Of a stretch of 64,000 bases of DNA, positions 26,125 through 34,034 are shown piece by piece (the stretch's first letter is position 1; every line of letters starts with the position of its first letter). Origin of the DNA: Propioniciclava sinopodophylli (GTDB lineage: Bacteria; Actinomycetota; Actinomycetes; Propionibacteriales; Propionibacteriaceae); assembly GCF_004324755.1 (NCBI RefSeq), contig NZ_SDMQ01000012.1:1-64000 (forward strand), written 5' to 3'. The notes below the pieces were generated by a model, which was given only the letters and a program-made list of their open reading frames with translations, was not told the DNA's origin and did not search any database. A program made the translations under genes and the position numbers.

Positions 26125-27003
26125 TCAGGAGTGCCCCAGGTCGCGGCGACGCTCGGCGTCGCGGCCGGCCAGCGCGAGGCCCAGGAGGGTGAGGCCGGCG
26201 GGTGCCAGCACGCCCCCGACCAGGACTGGGCCGACCCACCAGCCACCCCGCATCGTGCGGATGACGGTCATCTTCGCGACACCGCCGGCGATGGCGGCGG
26301 CCAGGCCGAGGCGTCCGGCGCGACCGGCGCCGTTGGTGCGGGAGGCCGCAGCGGCGGCGCCGAGCCCGGCGGCGGCGAGGGAGAGCCCGACATCGACCGC
26401 GGCGGCCGTGCCCTTGCCGACCCACCGGTCGGGGCGACCCGCGGCGTCCCAGTGGTTGGGGAGGCGGTCGGGCAGCGAGCGGCCGCGCACGGCGTAGTGA
26501 GCGACGACGGCGGCGGCCATGAGTGCCGGGAAGCCCGCGGCCGCACTGAACGCCTCGTGGGGGGTGTTGGCGAAGGGCTCGTCCTCGGCGTCGGGCTCGA
26601 TGAGGCCGAGCTTCACGGCGGCGCCGCCGAAGTTGAGGTCCCAGCCGGCGCCGAACGCGCAAGGCTTGAACAGGCGGGGGTCTGCGGGATCCCACATCGA
26701 CTCCTTGAGCCGGTCGCCCGTGGGGGGCCGGACGTCGAAGGGGACGCCGAACCACCGGCCGACGCGGGGGTCGGCGTCCCCGTCGCCGGAGTAGGACGCG
26801 GCGGCGACCGGCCCGAGGTCAGCCACCACGCGGGCGAGCTCGTCGGGGCCGGAGGTGGCGTCGAGTCGCTCGCAGAGGGCGATCGTCAGCTCGTCGCGCA
26901 GGTCGGCGCGGAGGTCGTGGGGGACGGCGGCGACGGAGGCGTCCAGCCAGGCGCGGGCGGCCCCGCGGGTGGTGGGGGTGAGGTGGTCGAGGGAGGTGAT
27001 CAT
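26125..27003 (-). CDS. Membrane protein with DUF1648/DUF5808-like segments, paired with PadR
   Basis: This 292-residue protein begins with a soluble DUF1700-like segment (WLDASVAAVPHDLRADLRDE, ADLGP), followed by a DUF5808-like block (RLFKPCAFGAGWDLNFGG), a DUF1648-like block (RLPNHWDAAGRPDRWVGK) and four or so membrane helices to the end. Such proteins are usual partners of PadR repressors, with which this gene overlaps by ATGA, so the two should be expressed together. The function is unknown; envelope-stress or membrane-integrity roles are guesses. The chosen ATG is the one overlapping padR rather than an upstream Met in Pro/Arg-rich sequence. Confidence 0.75.
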   Translation of the reverse strand: MITSLDHLTPTTRGAARAWLDASVAAVPHDLRADLRDELTIALCERLDATSGPDELARVVADLGPVAAASYSGDGDADPRVGRWFGVPFDVRPPTGDRLKESMWDPADPRLFKPCAFGAGWDLNFGGAAVKLGLIEPDAEDEPFANTPHEAFSAAAGFPALMAAAVVAHYAVRGRSLPDRLPNHWDAAGRPDRWVGKGTAAAVDVGLSLAAAGLGAAAAASRTNGAGRAGRLGLAAAIAGGVAKMTVIRTMRGGWWVGPVLVGGVLAPAGLTLLGLALAGRDAERRRDLGHS

Positions 27004-27332
27004 CGTGCTTCCTTGAGCAGGTCGTCGAGGGTGTCGCGGACGGAGTCCCACGCCGAACGCAGGTCGCGCTCTGCGGCCTGCCCGGCCTGGGTCAGACGGT
27101 AGTACTTGCGGGGCGGGCCCACCGGCGACTCCTGCCAGGTGGAGTCGATGAGGCCTGCCTTGAGCAGGCGGGAGAGGAGCGGGTAGACGGTCCCCCCGGT
27201 GAGCGAGAGAGCGGGGCGGGCGGCCAACTCGTCCACGATCTGGGAGCCGTAGCGCTCCCCCTGGGCGAGGAGGCCGAGCACCGCGAGCTCCACCACACCC
27301 CGTCGGATCTGGGCGGTTCGTTCATCAGCCAT
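27000..27332 (-). CDS. PadR family transcriptional regulator
   Basis: This 110-residue repressor has the PadR winged helix (about 10-85: ELAVLGLLAQGERYGSQIVD, GTVYPLLSRLLKAGLI, RKYYRLTQAGQA) and a short C-terminal dimerisation helix. It is first in a two-gene operon with a membrane protein. The ATG is 6 bases after a TACCAT -10 box, with no ribosome site, so the message is probably leaderless. An inverted repeat overlapping that box is a likely autoregulatory operator. Confidence 0.88.
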   Translation of the reverse strand: MADERTAQIRRGVVELAVLGLLAQGERYGSQIVDELAARPALSLTGGTVYPLLSRLLKAGLIDSTWQESPVGPPRKYYRLTQAGQAAERDLRSAWDSVRDTLDDLLKEAR

Positions 27333-27340
27333 GCAGTAAT

Positions 27341-27356
27341 GGTAGCACCTAGTACC
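27341..27356 (-). promoter_or_regulatory. PadR operator candidate over the padR -10 box
   Basis: GGTA and TACC half-sites separated by 8 bases (GGTAGCACCTAGTACC on the plus strand) overlap the -10 box of padR, a placement expected for autorepression. Confidence 0.45.
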
Positions 27357-27446
27357 TTGCACTGCATAGATCTGGGTGGGGCAGGGCATGGACCGAGGTC
27401 TGGTGGCTGACTAGGTTGGACGCACCAACCACGCGGAGGAGGCACC

Positions 27447-27686
27447 ATGTCCGATGGGACCAAGGACGGCGGCGACATCAGCTCCGGCTTCGGCGAATCC
27501 AAGGTCGACGGCCCGGTTTCGGACGAGAAGGCCGAGCAGATGCTGCACGGCGACGTCACCGACGCCCCCGACACGAGCGCCTCGACGTTCGCGGTGGACT
27601 CCGAGGGCACGGTGTCCGCCGAGGACGACGAGAAGGATCGGCCCGAGGCTGGCGGAGGCGGTGGGGGTGGGGGTGGGGGCTGGTGA
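27447..27686 (+). CDS. Small hypothetical protein with glycine tail
   Basis: This 79-residue soluble, strongly acidic and probably disordered protein ends in a run of about ten glycines and a final Trp. No family is recognised. It has a good GGAGGAGG ribosome site and a TAGGTT box upstream, and the frame follows the window's codon bias, so it is probably real. It is 39 bases before the acetyltransferase gene and could share its transcript. Confidence 0.55.
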   Translation: MSDGTKDGGDISSGFGESKVDGPVSDEKAEQMLHGDVTDAPDTSASTFAVDSEGTVSAEDDEKDRPEAGGGGGGGGGGW

Positions 27687-27725
27687 CCCTTTCCCCGGCG
27701 GTCCCGACCCTGCGAGGATCGGGGC

Positions 27726-28385
27726 ATGCACCCCCGTCTGGCTGAGATCTTCCCGCCCTTGGGCCTGCGCATCACGCGCGGGCCGCTCGAACTGCGCGGG
27801 ATCGGCGACGAGGAGATGCTCGCCCTGCTGCGCGTGGTGCAGGGCGGAATCCATGCGCCGGAGCGCATGCCCTTCCTCTTCCCCTGGACCGACGCATCCC
27901 CCCAGGACCTGCCCTTCAAATACCTGCAGTGGTGGGCCCGCGGCATGGCCACGTGGAGTCGCGAGGCCTGGGCCCTCGACCTGTGCGCCCTCTGGGAGGG
28001 CGAGGTCGTCGGCGTGCAGGGCGTGGCCACCAGCGACTTCCTGACCTTCCGGTACGGGGAGACCGGCTCGTGGCTGGGCTCCGGTTTCCAGGGGCGGGGC
28101 ATCGGCACGGCGATGCGCCAGGCGCTGTGCGCATTCCTGTTCGACCACCTGGACTTCGAGTTCATCACCTCGGTGTCCTTCGAGGACAACCCGGGCTCGT
28201 TGCGGGTGAGCGAGAAGCTCGGCTACCGCGACAACGGCATCGCCTGGAGCAGCCCACGCGGCACGCGGGCCACCAGCCGTCGCCTGCTGCTGCTCCCCGA
28301 GGACTTCGTCCGGGGCGAGCCCATCACCGTGGAGGGCGCCGAGCCGCTGCGGCGATTCATCGGCCTGGAGCAGGCCGCCGACTGA
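27726..28385 (+). CDS. GNAT family N-acetyltransferase
   Basis: This 219-residue enzyme has the GNAT acetyl-CoA loop in SGFQGRGIGTAMRQAL (about 117-132) and the downstream block SVSFEDNPGSLRVSEKLGY typical of RimJ/RimL-like transferases. The substrate (a protein N-terminus or small molecule) cannot be predicted. It converges on the glycerophosphodiesterase gene with only 4 bases between the stops. Confidence 0.85.
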   Translation: MHPRLAEIFPPLGLRITRGPLELRGIGDEEMLALLRVVQGGIHAPERMPFLFPWTDASPQDLPFKYLQWWARGMATWSREAWALDLCALWEGEVVGVQGVATSDFLTFRYGETGSWLGSGFQGRGIGTAMRQALCAFLFDHLDFEFITSVSFEDNPGSLRVSEKLGYRDNGIAWSSPRGTRATSRRLLLLPEDFVRGEPITVEGAEPLRRFIGLEQAAD

Positions 28386-28389
28386 CCGG

Positions 28390-29106
28390 TCAGCCGACGA
28401 GCGAGCGCGCCACGTCCGGGTAGTTGGTGATGAGCGCGTCCACGTCGAGGGCCAGCATCCGCTCGATGTCTTCAGGCTCGTTGACGGTCCAGACGTGGAC
28501 GGCCAACCCGTGCTCGCGGCTCTTCTCCACGATCTTGCGGCGGGTCGCGGCGAGCGGTGGGTGCAGGGCGGTGGCGCCGAGCTTGCCGGCGTACTGCCAC
28601 GGCTTCCACAGCGGCTCGGAATAGAGGGCCCCCAGAGCGAGCTCGGTGCCCAGCCCGACCAGGTGACGCAGTGAGTAGTGGTTGAACGACGACAGCACGA
28701 CGCGGTGCGCCATGTCGTGCTCGGCGACGAGCGCGAGTACGCGCTCCTCCAGCCCCTTGTAGGCCATCCGCGAGTTCTTCAGCTCGATGTTCACGACCGT
28801 GCCGGTGTCGCGCACCAGCTCGAAGACCTCCGAGAGCGTGGGGATGCGGGTGCCCGCGTACTGCTCGTGGCCGGAGCTCGCGTCGAGCCTCTTGAGGTCC
28901 TCCAGGCTGTGGTCGGCAACCCACCCGTTGCCGTCGGTCGTCCGCTCGAGCGTCTCGTCGTGGATCACCACGACCTCGTCGTCGCGCGTGAGCTGCACGT
29001 CGAGCTCGAACCCGTCGGCGCCCTGTTCCAGGGCGAGCTCGAAGGCGGGAAGGGTGTTCTCTGGCGCGTGTCCACTCGCGCCCCGGTGGGCCCAGACCTC
29101 GGTCAT
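28390..29106 (-). CDS. Glycerophosphodiester phosphodiesterase
   Basis: This 238-residue enzyme hydrolyses glycerophosphodiesters to glycerol-3-phosphate and an alcohol. The GDPD active-site motifs are present: HRGASGHAPENTLPAF (His and Glu at the start), DGFELDVQLTRDD and VVIHDETLERTTDG, VNIELKN, and the C-terminal VHVWTVNEPEDIERML. No signal peptide is seen, so it acts in the cytoplasm. CACGAT lies 6 bases before the ATG and no ribosome site is visible. A longer in-frame extension upstream is antisense to other genes and was discarded. Confidence 0.92.
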   Translation of the reverse strand: MTEVWAHRGASGHAPENTLPAFELALEQGADGFELDVQLTRDDEVVVIHDETLERTTDGNGWVADHSLEDLKRLDASSGHEQYAGTRIPTLSEVFELVRDTGTVVNIELKNSRMAYKGLEERVLALVAEHDMAHRVVLSSFNHYSLRHLVGLGTELALGALYSEPLWKPWQYAGKLGATALHPPLAATRRKIVEKSREHGLAVHVWTVNEPEDIERMLALDVDALITNYPDVARSLVG

Positions 29107-29288
29107 GGCCCCATCGTGGCAGCGCCGATCGACGAACAGGTGAACGATCCACCGGAAGCCAGCACGCGTTGGTCTGCACGAGCGGCCGTGAGCGTGCCCC
29201 TGTGGACGGCGGAGCAACCCGTGCTGGCCTCCTGTGGACAATCCCGACCGGGTGACAGCCACGGGCCCGCACCGCCCATGGTCCGGGC

Positions 29289-30212
29289 ATGGACGAGGCG
29301 ATCGAGGAGGCCCTGCGCGCCGGCCGTGGCGTGCTTGCCATCGGGCAGCACCCCGCGTTGGCCTGGCGTGTGCGGCGCGCGAGGGAGCGCGGCGAGTTGG
29401 TGGCGGTGCTGCGGGGCCGCTACGCCACCCCCGCTGCGGCCGCATCGTTCGCGGTGCGCGTGCTGGCGCTGCTCTCCCTCGACCCCGACGCGGTCCTGAT
29501 CGGCGCCAGCGCAGCGGTCGCACTCGGGTGGCGCGAGCCGGCACCCGGCGAGGCGGTGGAGGCAGCCAGCCGCCGAGTCCAGGGCTCGCGGCCCGGCTTC
29601 CTGCTGACCCGACGCAGCATCGACCCCGACCTCGTGGTGGAGCGCGGCGAGGCGCTCGACTCCCTCTCCGGGGCGGGCACGGTCGGAGTCCAGTGCACGA
29701 ATGAGGCGGTGACCACGCTCGACCTCGCGCGCCGCGACGGCGCCGACAGCATCGACGAAGCGCTGCGCGACGGCCAGCCGCTGGCCGCCCTGCACGCGAC
29801 GCTCGCCCAGCAGAAGGGGCGGGCGGGCAATCGACGGCTGCGCACCTACCTGGCCGACTCACGCGACGAGCCGTGGTCGGCGGCCGAGCGGGCCGGGCAC
29901 CGCTCGCTCCGCGCGGTGGCCGTGACCGGCTGGGTCGCGAACTGGGCGGTGGAGCGCGCCCCCGGCCGCACAGTCTTCCTCGACGTCGCCCTGCCGCACC
30001 TGTGGTTGGGCATCGAGATCGACGGCTACGAGCACCACGGCGCGCGTGCGGCCTTCCGCTCTGACCGCCTGCGCGACCTCGACCTGCGTCGCCTGGGGTG
30101 GGAGGTGGTGCGCGTTCCGGCCGACTGGGTGCTGGAGGATCCCGGCCGGTTCGCCGCCCTGGTGGCCGAGCTGGCCGCACAGCGGGCGGGGCTGCTCGGC
30201 GTCGCCGCGTGA
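29289..30212 (+). CDS. DUF559-type protein with predicted nuclease-like C-terminal domain
   Basis: This 307-residue protein has an N-terminal winged-helix-like region (as in AbiEi-type antitoxins, with LRGRYATP) and a C-terminal DUF559/Vsr-like domain (FLDVALPHLWLGIEIDGYEH then RLRDLDLRRLGWEVVRV). The order D-x(n)-E-x-D with a following Arg-rich segment suits the PD-(D/E)XK nuclease fold, with IEIDG as the core. Relatives are abundant in actinobacteria but have no proven role. Whether it cuts DNA is unknown. A CATGGT box lies 6 bases before the ATG. Confidence 0.7.
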   Translation: MDEAIEEALRAGRGVLAIGQHPALAWRVRRARERGELVAVLRGRYATPAAAASFAVRVLALLSLDPDAVLIGASAAVALGWREPAPGEAVEAASRRVQGSRPGFLLTRRSIDPDLVVERGEALDSLSGAGTVGVQCTNEAVTTLDLARRDGADSIDEALRDGQPLAALHATLAQQKGRAGNRRLRTYLADSRDEPWSAAERAGHRSLRAVAVTGWVANWAVERAPGRTVFLDVALPHLWLGIEIDGYEHHGARAAFRSDRLRDLDLRRLGWEVVRVPADWVLEDPGRFAALVAELAAQRAGLLGVAA

Positions 30213-30279
30213 GGCACTCTGAACACTGAACGCCGCGGACCGCGATGCCCTCGACCCAGTGGGACGGTAGTTTCGCCCC

Positions 30280-31962
30280 GTGAGAGAAGCGACCCCCATC
30301 GACGCCATCGCGGAGGACCACACCCGCGCCCTGGTGGACCAGAACCCCCTGCTCGCCACCAGCCTCGGCGTGCCCGGACGCGACCACCTGTCCGCCGACC
30401 TCTCCCTCGCGGGCCACGCCGCGTCGGCCGAGCTCAACCGCGCCACCCTGGCCAAGCTCGACGCCGCCACCCCGTTGGACGCCACCGACGAGGTGACCGC
30501 GGCCGCCATGCGCGACCGCCTCGGCCTGGAGCTGGAGTCCTACGAGGCGGGCGACCACCTCCGGGACCTGAACAACCTGGCCTCCCCGGTGCAGACCCTG
30601 CGCGACATCTTCGACCTGATGCCGTCGGCCACCGCCGAGCACTGGGCGAACATCGCCGGCCGCATGGGCGCCCTCCAGGGCTCGATCGACGGCTACATCG
30701 AGACCCTGCGCGCCGGTATCGCCGCGGGCAACACCCCCGCGATCCGCCAGGTGGAGCTCGCCATCGCCGAGACCACGGCTCTCGCCGACGCCGAGCGCTC
30801 CTTCTTCACCTCCCTCGCCGACGGCGCCCAGCCCGACGGCGCGGCCCCGAGCGAGGCGCTCGCCGGCGAACTCAGCCGCGGCGCTGCCAGCGCGCGCGAG
30901 GGCTACGGGCGCCTCGCCGCCTTCCTGCGCGACGAGCTCGCGCCGGCCGCGCGTCCCGACGACGCCGCCGGGCGCGACCTGTACCAGCGCATGTCCCGCC
31001 TGTTCGTCGGCGCCACCATCGACCTCGACGAGACCTACGAGTGGGGGGTCGAGGAACTCGCCCGGATCACCGCCGAGCAGGAGTCCCTCGCCCGGGAGAT
31101 CGCCGGCCCGGGCGCGACCGTCGCCGCCGCCGTGCGCGCCCTCGACGAGGACCCGGCCCGCACCCTCCACGGCACAGACGCACTCAAGGCCTGGATGCAG
31201 GCCACCGCCGACGAGGCCGTCGCAGCCCTGAACGGGGTGCACTTCGACATCCCCGAGCCGCTGCGCGCCGTCGAAGCGATGATCGCCCCGACGCAGTCCG
31301 GCGGCATCTACTACACCGGCCCCACCGACGACTTCAGCCGGCCCGGCCGCATGTGGTGGAGCGTCCCGCCGGGCGTGACATCGTTCAACACCTGGCGCGA
31401 GAAGACCACGGTCTACCACGAGGGTGTCCCCGGCCATCACCTGCAGATCGGCCAGGCGGTGTACAACGCCGCCGAGCTGAACTGGTGGCGCCGCCAGATC
31501 TGCTGGCTGTCGAGCCACGGTGAGGGCTGGGCGCTGTACTCCGAGCGCCTCATGGAGGAGTTCGGCTTCCTCGACGACGCCGGTGACCGGTTCGGCATGC
31601 TCGACGCGCAGCGCCTGCGCGCCACCCGCGTCGTGCTCGACCTCGGCGTCCACCTCGGCAAGCCCGCCTTCGACCGCTACGGCGGCGGCACCTGGGACTA
31701 CGACAAGGCCTGGAAACTGCTCGTCGACAACGTGAACATGGAGGAGGGCTCCCTGCGCTTCGAGCTCAACCGGTACATGGGCTGGCCCGGCCAGGCGCCC
31801 AGCTACAAGGTGGGCCAGCGCATCTGGGAGCAGATCCGGGCGGACGCCGCGGCCGCGGCCCAGGCGCGGGGCGAGGAGTTCTCCCTCAAGGACTTCCACT
31901 CCAAGGCCCTCAACCTCGGTTCGCTGCCCCTTGACGTGCTGCGGGGTGCGCTGGTCGGCTGA
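30280..31962 (+). CDS. DUF885 family putative zinc peptidase
   Basis: This 560-residue cytoplasmic protein is a full-length DUF885 member. The likely metal site is YHEGVPGHHLQ (near 378-388) with a second conserved block SSHGEGWALYSERLMEE and the C-terminal GQALSY-like segment GQAPSYKVGQRIW. The family is thought to be metallopeptidase-like, acting on small peptides, but substrates are not established. GTG start with a TAGTTT box exactly 6 bases before it indicates a leaderless transcript. It converges with the PIG-L gene. Confidence 0.82.
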   Translation: MREATPIDAIAEDHTRALVDQNPLLATSLGVPGRDHLSADLSLAGHAASAELNRATLAKLDAATPLDATDEVTAAAMRDRLGLELESYEAGDHLRDLNNLASPVQTLRDIFDLMPSATAEHWANIAGRMGALQGSIDGYIETLRAGIAAGNTPAIRQVELAIAETTALADAERSFFTSLADGAQPDGAAPSEALAGELSRGAASAREGYGRLAAFLRDELAPAARPDDAAGRDLYQRMSRLFVGATIDLDETYEWGVEELARITAEQESLAREIAGPGATVAAAVRALDEDPARTLHGTDALKAWMQATADEAVAALNGVHFDIPEPLRAVEAMIAPTQSGGIYYTGPTDDFSRPGRMWWSVPPGVTSFNTWREKTTVYHEGVPGHHLQIGQAVYNAAELNWWRRQICWLSSHGEGWALYSERLMEEFGFLDDAGDRFGMLDAQRLRATRVVLDLGVHLGKPAFDRYGGGTWDYDKAWKLLVDNVNMEEGSLRFELNRYMGWPGQAPSYKVGQRIWEQIRADAAAAAQARGEEFSLKDFHSKALNLGSLPLDVLRGALVG

Positions 31963-31965
31963 TCA

Positions 31966-31989
31966 GCCGAGGAGCAGGACCGCCTCGGC
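31966..31989. terminator. Weak hairpin between convergent genes
   Basis: GCCGAGG pairs with CCTCGGC around a 10-base loop between the DUF885 and PIG-L stops. The stem is short and no U-tract follows, so the call is tentative. Confidence 0.35.
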
Positions 31990-32003
31990 CGACAGAGCGA
32001 GCG

Positions 32004-32741
32004 TCACGGCCTCCGGACGGTGAAGCGGGTCTGGATCGGCTGGCGCTGTCCACCCACGTGGACGACGTCGGAGCCGTCGACGGTGAGCTGGCTGGCGTAG
32101 TGTCCGAGCGCCTCCTGCAGCAGCGCGAGGTGCTGCGGGGTGTCGAGAGCATCGGCGGGGTCGACCTCGGAGGCCACCTCCCAGAACGGCAGTTCCAGCA
32201 GGGACGCCGCCGCCCGGCTCGGCGCGTGGAGGGCCACGTGGTCCGGGTGCCCGTAGCCGCCGTGCGCGTCGTAGCTGACGATCCCCTCGGCCGCGATCGC
32301 GCGGGCGTACGCGGCGATGTCGGCCGCGACCTCGTCCGGCGACGCGCTCGTCAGCGAGTCCGGCCCGGCCTGGTCGCCCGGACCGGCGACCGTCTCGGTC
32401 TCGTCGAGCCACCGCATACCCGAGTCGGTGTAGCGCCGCGGTTCGGCCCCGGCGCGGGCGGGCGGCTCACCCAGGAACGCGTGCTCGCGCACCCCGAGCA
32501 CGGCGCACGCGGCGGCCACCTCGTCCTCGCGGTGGGCGGTGAGCTCGGGCGTCCCGGCCAGCGCGGACAGCGGCCCCTCGACCACCTCGCCCTGCTCGCC
32601 GCGCGTGGCGGTCAGGACCGCGACGCGGACGCCCCGGGCCGCGAGTTCGGCGATCAGCCCGCCCGTGGCGAGCGTTTCGTCATCGGGGTGGGCGTGCACG
32701 AACAGCACGGTGCGCAGGTCGAGGAGCGGATCAGCCATCAC
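32004..32741 (-). CDS. PIG-L family deacetylase (MshB-like)
   Basis: This 245-residue zinc hydrolase carries the family motif AHPDDE (His18, Asp21) near the N-terminus and the third zinc ligand in YGHPDHVALH. PIG-L members include MshB, the GlcNAc-Ins deacetylase of mycothiol synthesis, and Mca amidases. The sequence is compatible with MshB, but other PIG-L paralogues are common in actinobacteria, so no symbol is given. It starts at GTG (or the next ATG), with a TAAGGT box 6 bases before the GTG, consistent with leaderless expression. It is adjacent to but separately transcribed from the GntR gene. Confidence 0.82.
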   Translation of the reverse strand: MMADPLLDLRTVLFVHAHPDDETLATGGLIAELAARGVRVAVLTATRGEQGEVVEGPLSALAGTPELTAHREDEVAAACAVLGVREHAFLGEPPARAGAEPRRYTDSGMRWLDETETVAGPGDQAGPDSLTSASPDEVAADIAAYARAIAAEGIVSYDAHGGYGHPDHVALHAPSRAAASLLELPFWEVASEVDPADALDTPQHLALLQEALGHYASQLTVDGSDVVHVGGQRQPIQTRFTVRRP

Positions 32742-32750
32742 GCGCCCACC

Positions 32751-33113
32751 TTAGGACGGCGTCGGGCCGAGGGCCTCGCGCAGCACGAGCAGGGCGTCGG
32801 CCTCGGTCAGGCCGAGCGCGCGGATGCGGCCCAGGTAGTCACGCGCCGCCACGGCGGCCTCCGCCCGGGCGGACGCGTCGGTACCGACGACGAAGGAGCC
32901 GAGGCGTCCGCGGGTCTCGATGATGCCGGACGCCTCGAGGTCGCGGTATGCGCGGGCCACCGTGTTCGGCGCCACCCCCAGCTCCACAGCGAGGTGCCGC
33001 ACGGGCGGGAGGCGGTGGTTCGCGGCCAGCTCGCCCGAGGCGCGCTGGTCGACGATCTGGTTCTTGATCTGTTCATACGGCGGCGTCGGGAGCGACGGGT
33101 CAACGACGAGCAT
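32751..33113 (-). CDS. GntR family regulator, YtrA subfamily
   Basis: This 120-residue repressor has the GntR winged helix (about 11-75: PPYEQIKNQIVDQRASGELA, PPVRHLAVELGVAPNTVARA, YRDLEASGIIETRGRLGSF) followed by a very short C-terminal helix, which marks the YtrA subfamily. It overlaps the upstream membrane-protein gene by 14 bases, so the pair is one operon, probably controlled by the YtrA-type operator upstream. The usual ABC-transporter genes of YtrA operons are absent; only a multi-helix membrane protein accompanies it. Confidence 0.9.
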   Translation of the reverse strand: MLVVDPSLPTPPYEQIKNQIVDQRASGELAANHRLPPVRHLAVELGVAPNTVARAYRDLEASGIIETRGRLGSFVVGTDASARAEAAVAARDYLGRIRALGLTEADALLVLREALGPTPS

Positions 33114-33954
33114 GCTCGGCCTTCGCCCTGTTGCGTCCACGGCGCGCGGCGGTCAGCACCGCGACGAGGATCGTGAGGCCGAGGTAGGCCCACGCCAGCA
33201 GCGGGAGCGAGCCGACCGAGTCGCGGGCCGGCCCGTCCCCGGGAACGAAGGCGCTGACCATGACGCCGAGCGCCAGCTGGGGGCCGGCGCCCAGCAACGA
33301 GGTGAGCTGGGCCGCGCGGGCGGCGTCGGACCACGCCAGCTCGTTCGCGTCGGAGGCGAGCTGCGGGCTCCGGGCCAGCCACCAGGCACCCGCCCAGCCG
33401 CCGGCGGTCACCAGTAGGCTGAGGACGGCCACGCCCACCACCCAGCCCTGGAGCTCAGGGCGCAGTGCGCCCGACTGCGGCACGTAGAGGGCGAGGAAGG
33501 CGACCTGGGCGACCGTCACCAGCGCCCACGCCCGCGCGGGGACGCGCGAGGCGACCCCGCGGATCCGCCCGTGGGAGACGCGTGGTCCCGGCGTCCCTTG
33601 GGTCGCGGCCTCGCGGGCGGCCAGGAACGCAAGCACGACCGAGCGCCCGACCAGCGCGGCGCAGAGCAGCAGGAAGGGCAGGGCCTGGAAGTCCGGCAGG
33701 CCGACCACGACGAGGGCCGCCGCGGCCGCGGCCACGAGCACCGCGCTGCCGCTCAGGGCGAGGCGCTCGGCCCGGGTCTCGCGCTGGACGAAGCCCTGTG
33801 GGGCGTCGGCGTCCGGGGCGTGGCCGGGGCGCAGGATGCCGTGCCGGGCGTACCGCTCGCGGCGCAGGTCGGCGCTGGCGAGCGCAGGGGAGTTGATGAC
33901 CGCGACCGCGATCACGCCCATGGCCAGGGTGAAGACGAGGGCCAGGATGTCCAT
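33100..33954 (-). CDS. Multi-helix membrane protein in a YtrA-type operon
   Basis: This 284-residue protein has about seven predicted membrane helices (for example 4-20, 70-90, 95-110, 145-165, 175-195, 220-240, 250-270) and no recognised domain. It is translated from an ATG behind an excellent AGGAGG site. It is co-transcribed with a YtrA-like repressor and lies directly behind an operator/promoter, so it is probably inducible, perhaps by envelope-active compounds as in other YtrA systems (inference). Function unknown. Confidence 0.75.
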   Translation of the reverse strand: MDILALVFTLAMGVIAVAVINSPALASADLRRERYARHGILRPGHAPDADAPQGFVQRETRAERLALSGSAVLVAAAAAALVVVGLPDFQALPFLLLCAALVGRSVVLAFLAAREAATQGTPGPRVSHGRIRGVASRVPARAWALVTVAQVAFLALYVPQSGALRPELQGWVVGVAVLSLLVTAGGWAGAWWLARSPQLASDANELAWSDAARAAQLTSLLGAGPQLALGVMVSAFVPGDGPARDSVGSLPLLAWAYLGLTILVAVLTAARRGRNRAKAEHARR

Positions 33955-33980
33955 GCCGCCTCCTGTGTCACACTTCGTCC

Positions 33981-34010
33981 AGATTGTAGCAATACAATCT
34001 CTCGACGCAA
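33981..34010 (-). promoter_or_regulatory. Promoter with YtrA-type palindromic operator
   Basis: The plus strand has AGATTGTAGCAATACAATCT (33981-34000), two perfect 8-base arms around GCAA. On the minus strand TACAAT (complement of 33983-33988) is a near-consensus -10 and TTGCGT (34005-34010) a -35, 16 bases apart. The operator covers the -10, so binding should block transcription of the membrane protein and regulator genes. Confidence 0.7.
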
Positions 34011-34034
34011 GAGGGCGGCACCTAGACTGGGCCG

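Noticed and set aside
27447-27686. Post-translationally modified peptide precursor because of the glycine run
   Set aside because: No maturation enzymes or transporter lie beside it, and Gly-rich disordered tails are common in actinobacterial hypothetical proteins.
29289-30212. Restriction enzyme or AbiE-type phage defence gene
   Set aside because: The C-terminal nuclease-like motif is suggestive, but there is no methyltransferase or paired toxin and DUF559 relatives are common solitary genes, so no defence role is claimed.
28390-31899. Apparent 1169-residue protein ending in the glycerophosphodiesterase
   Set aside because: Only the last 238 codons are coding. The upstream extension is antisense to the DUF559 and DUF885 genes.
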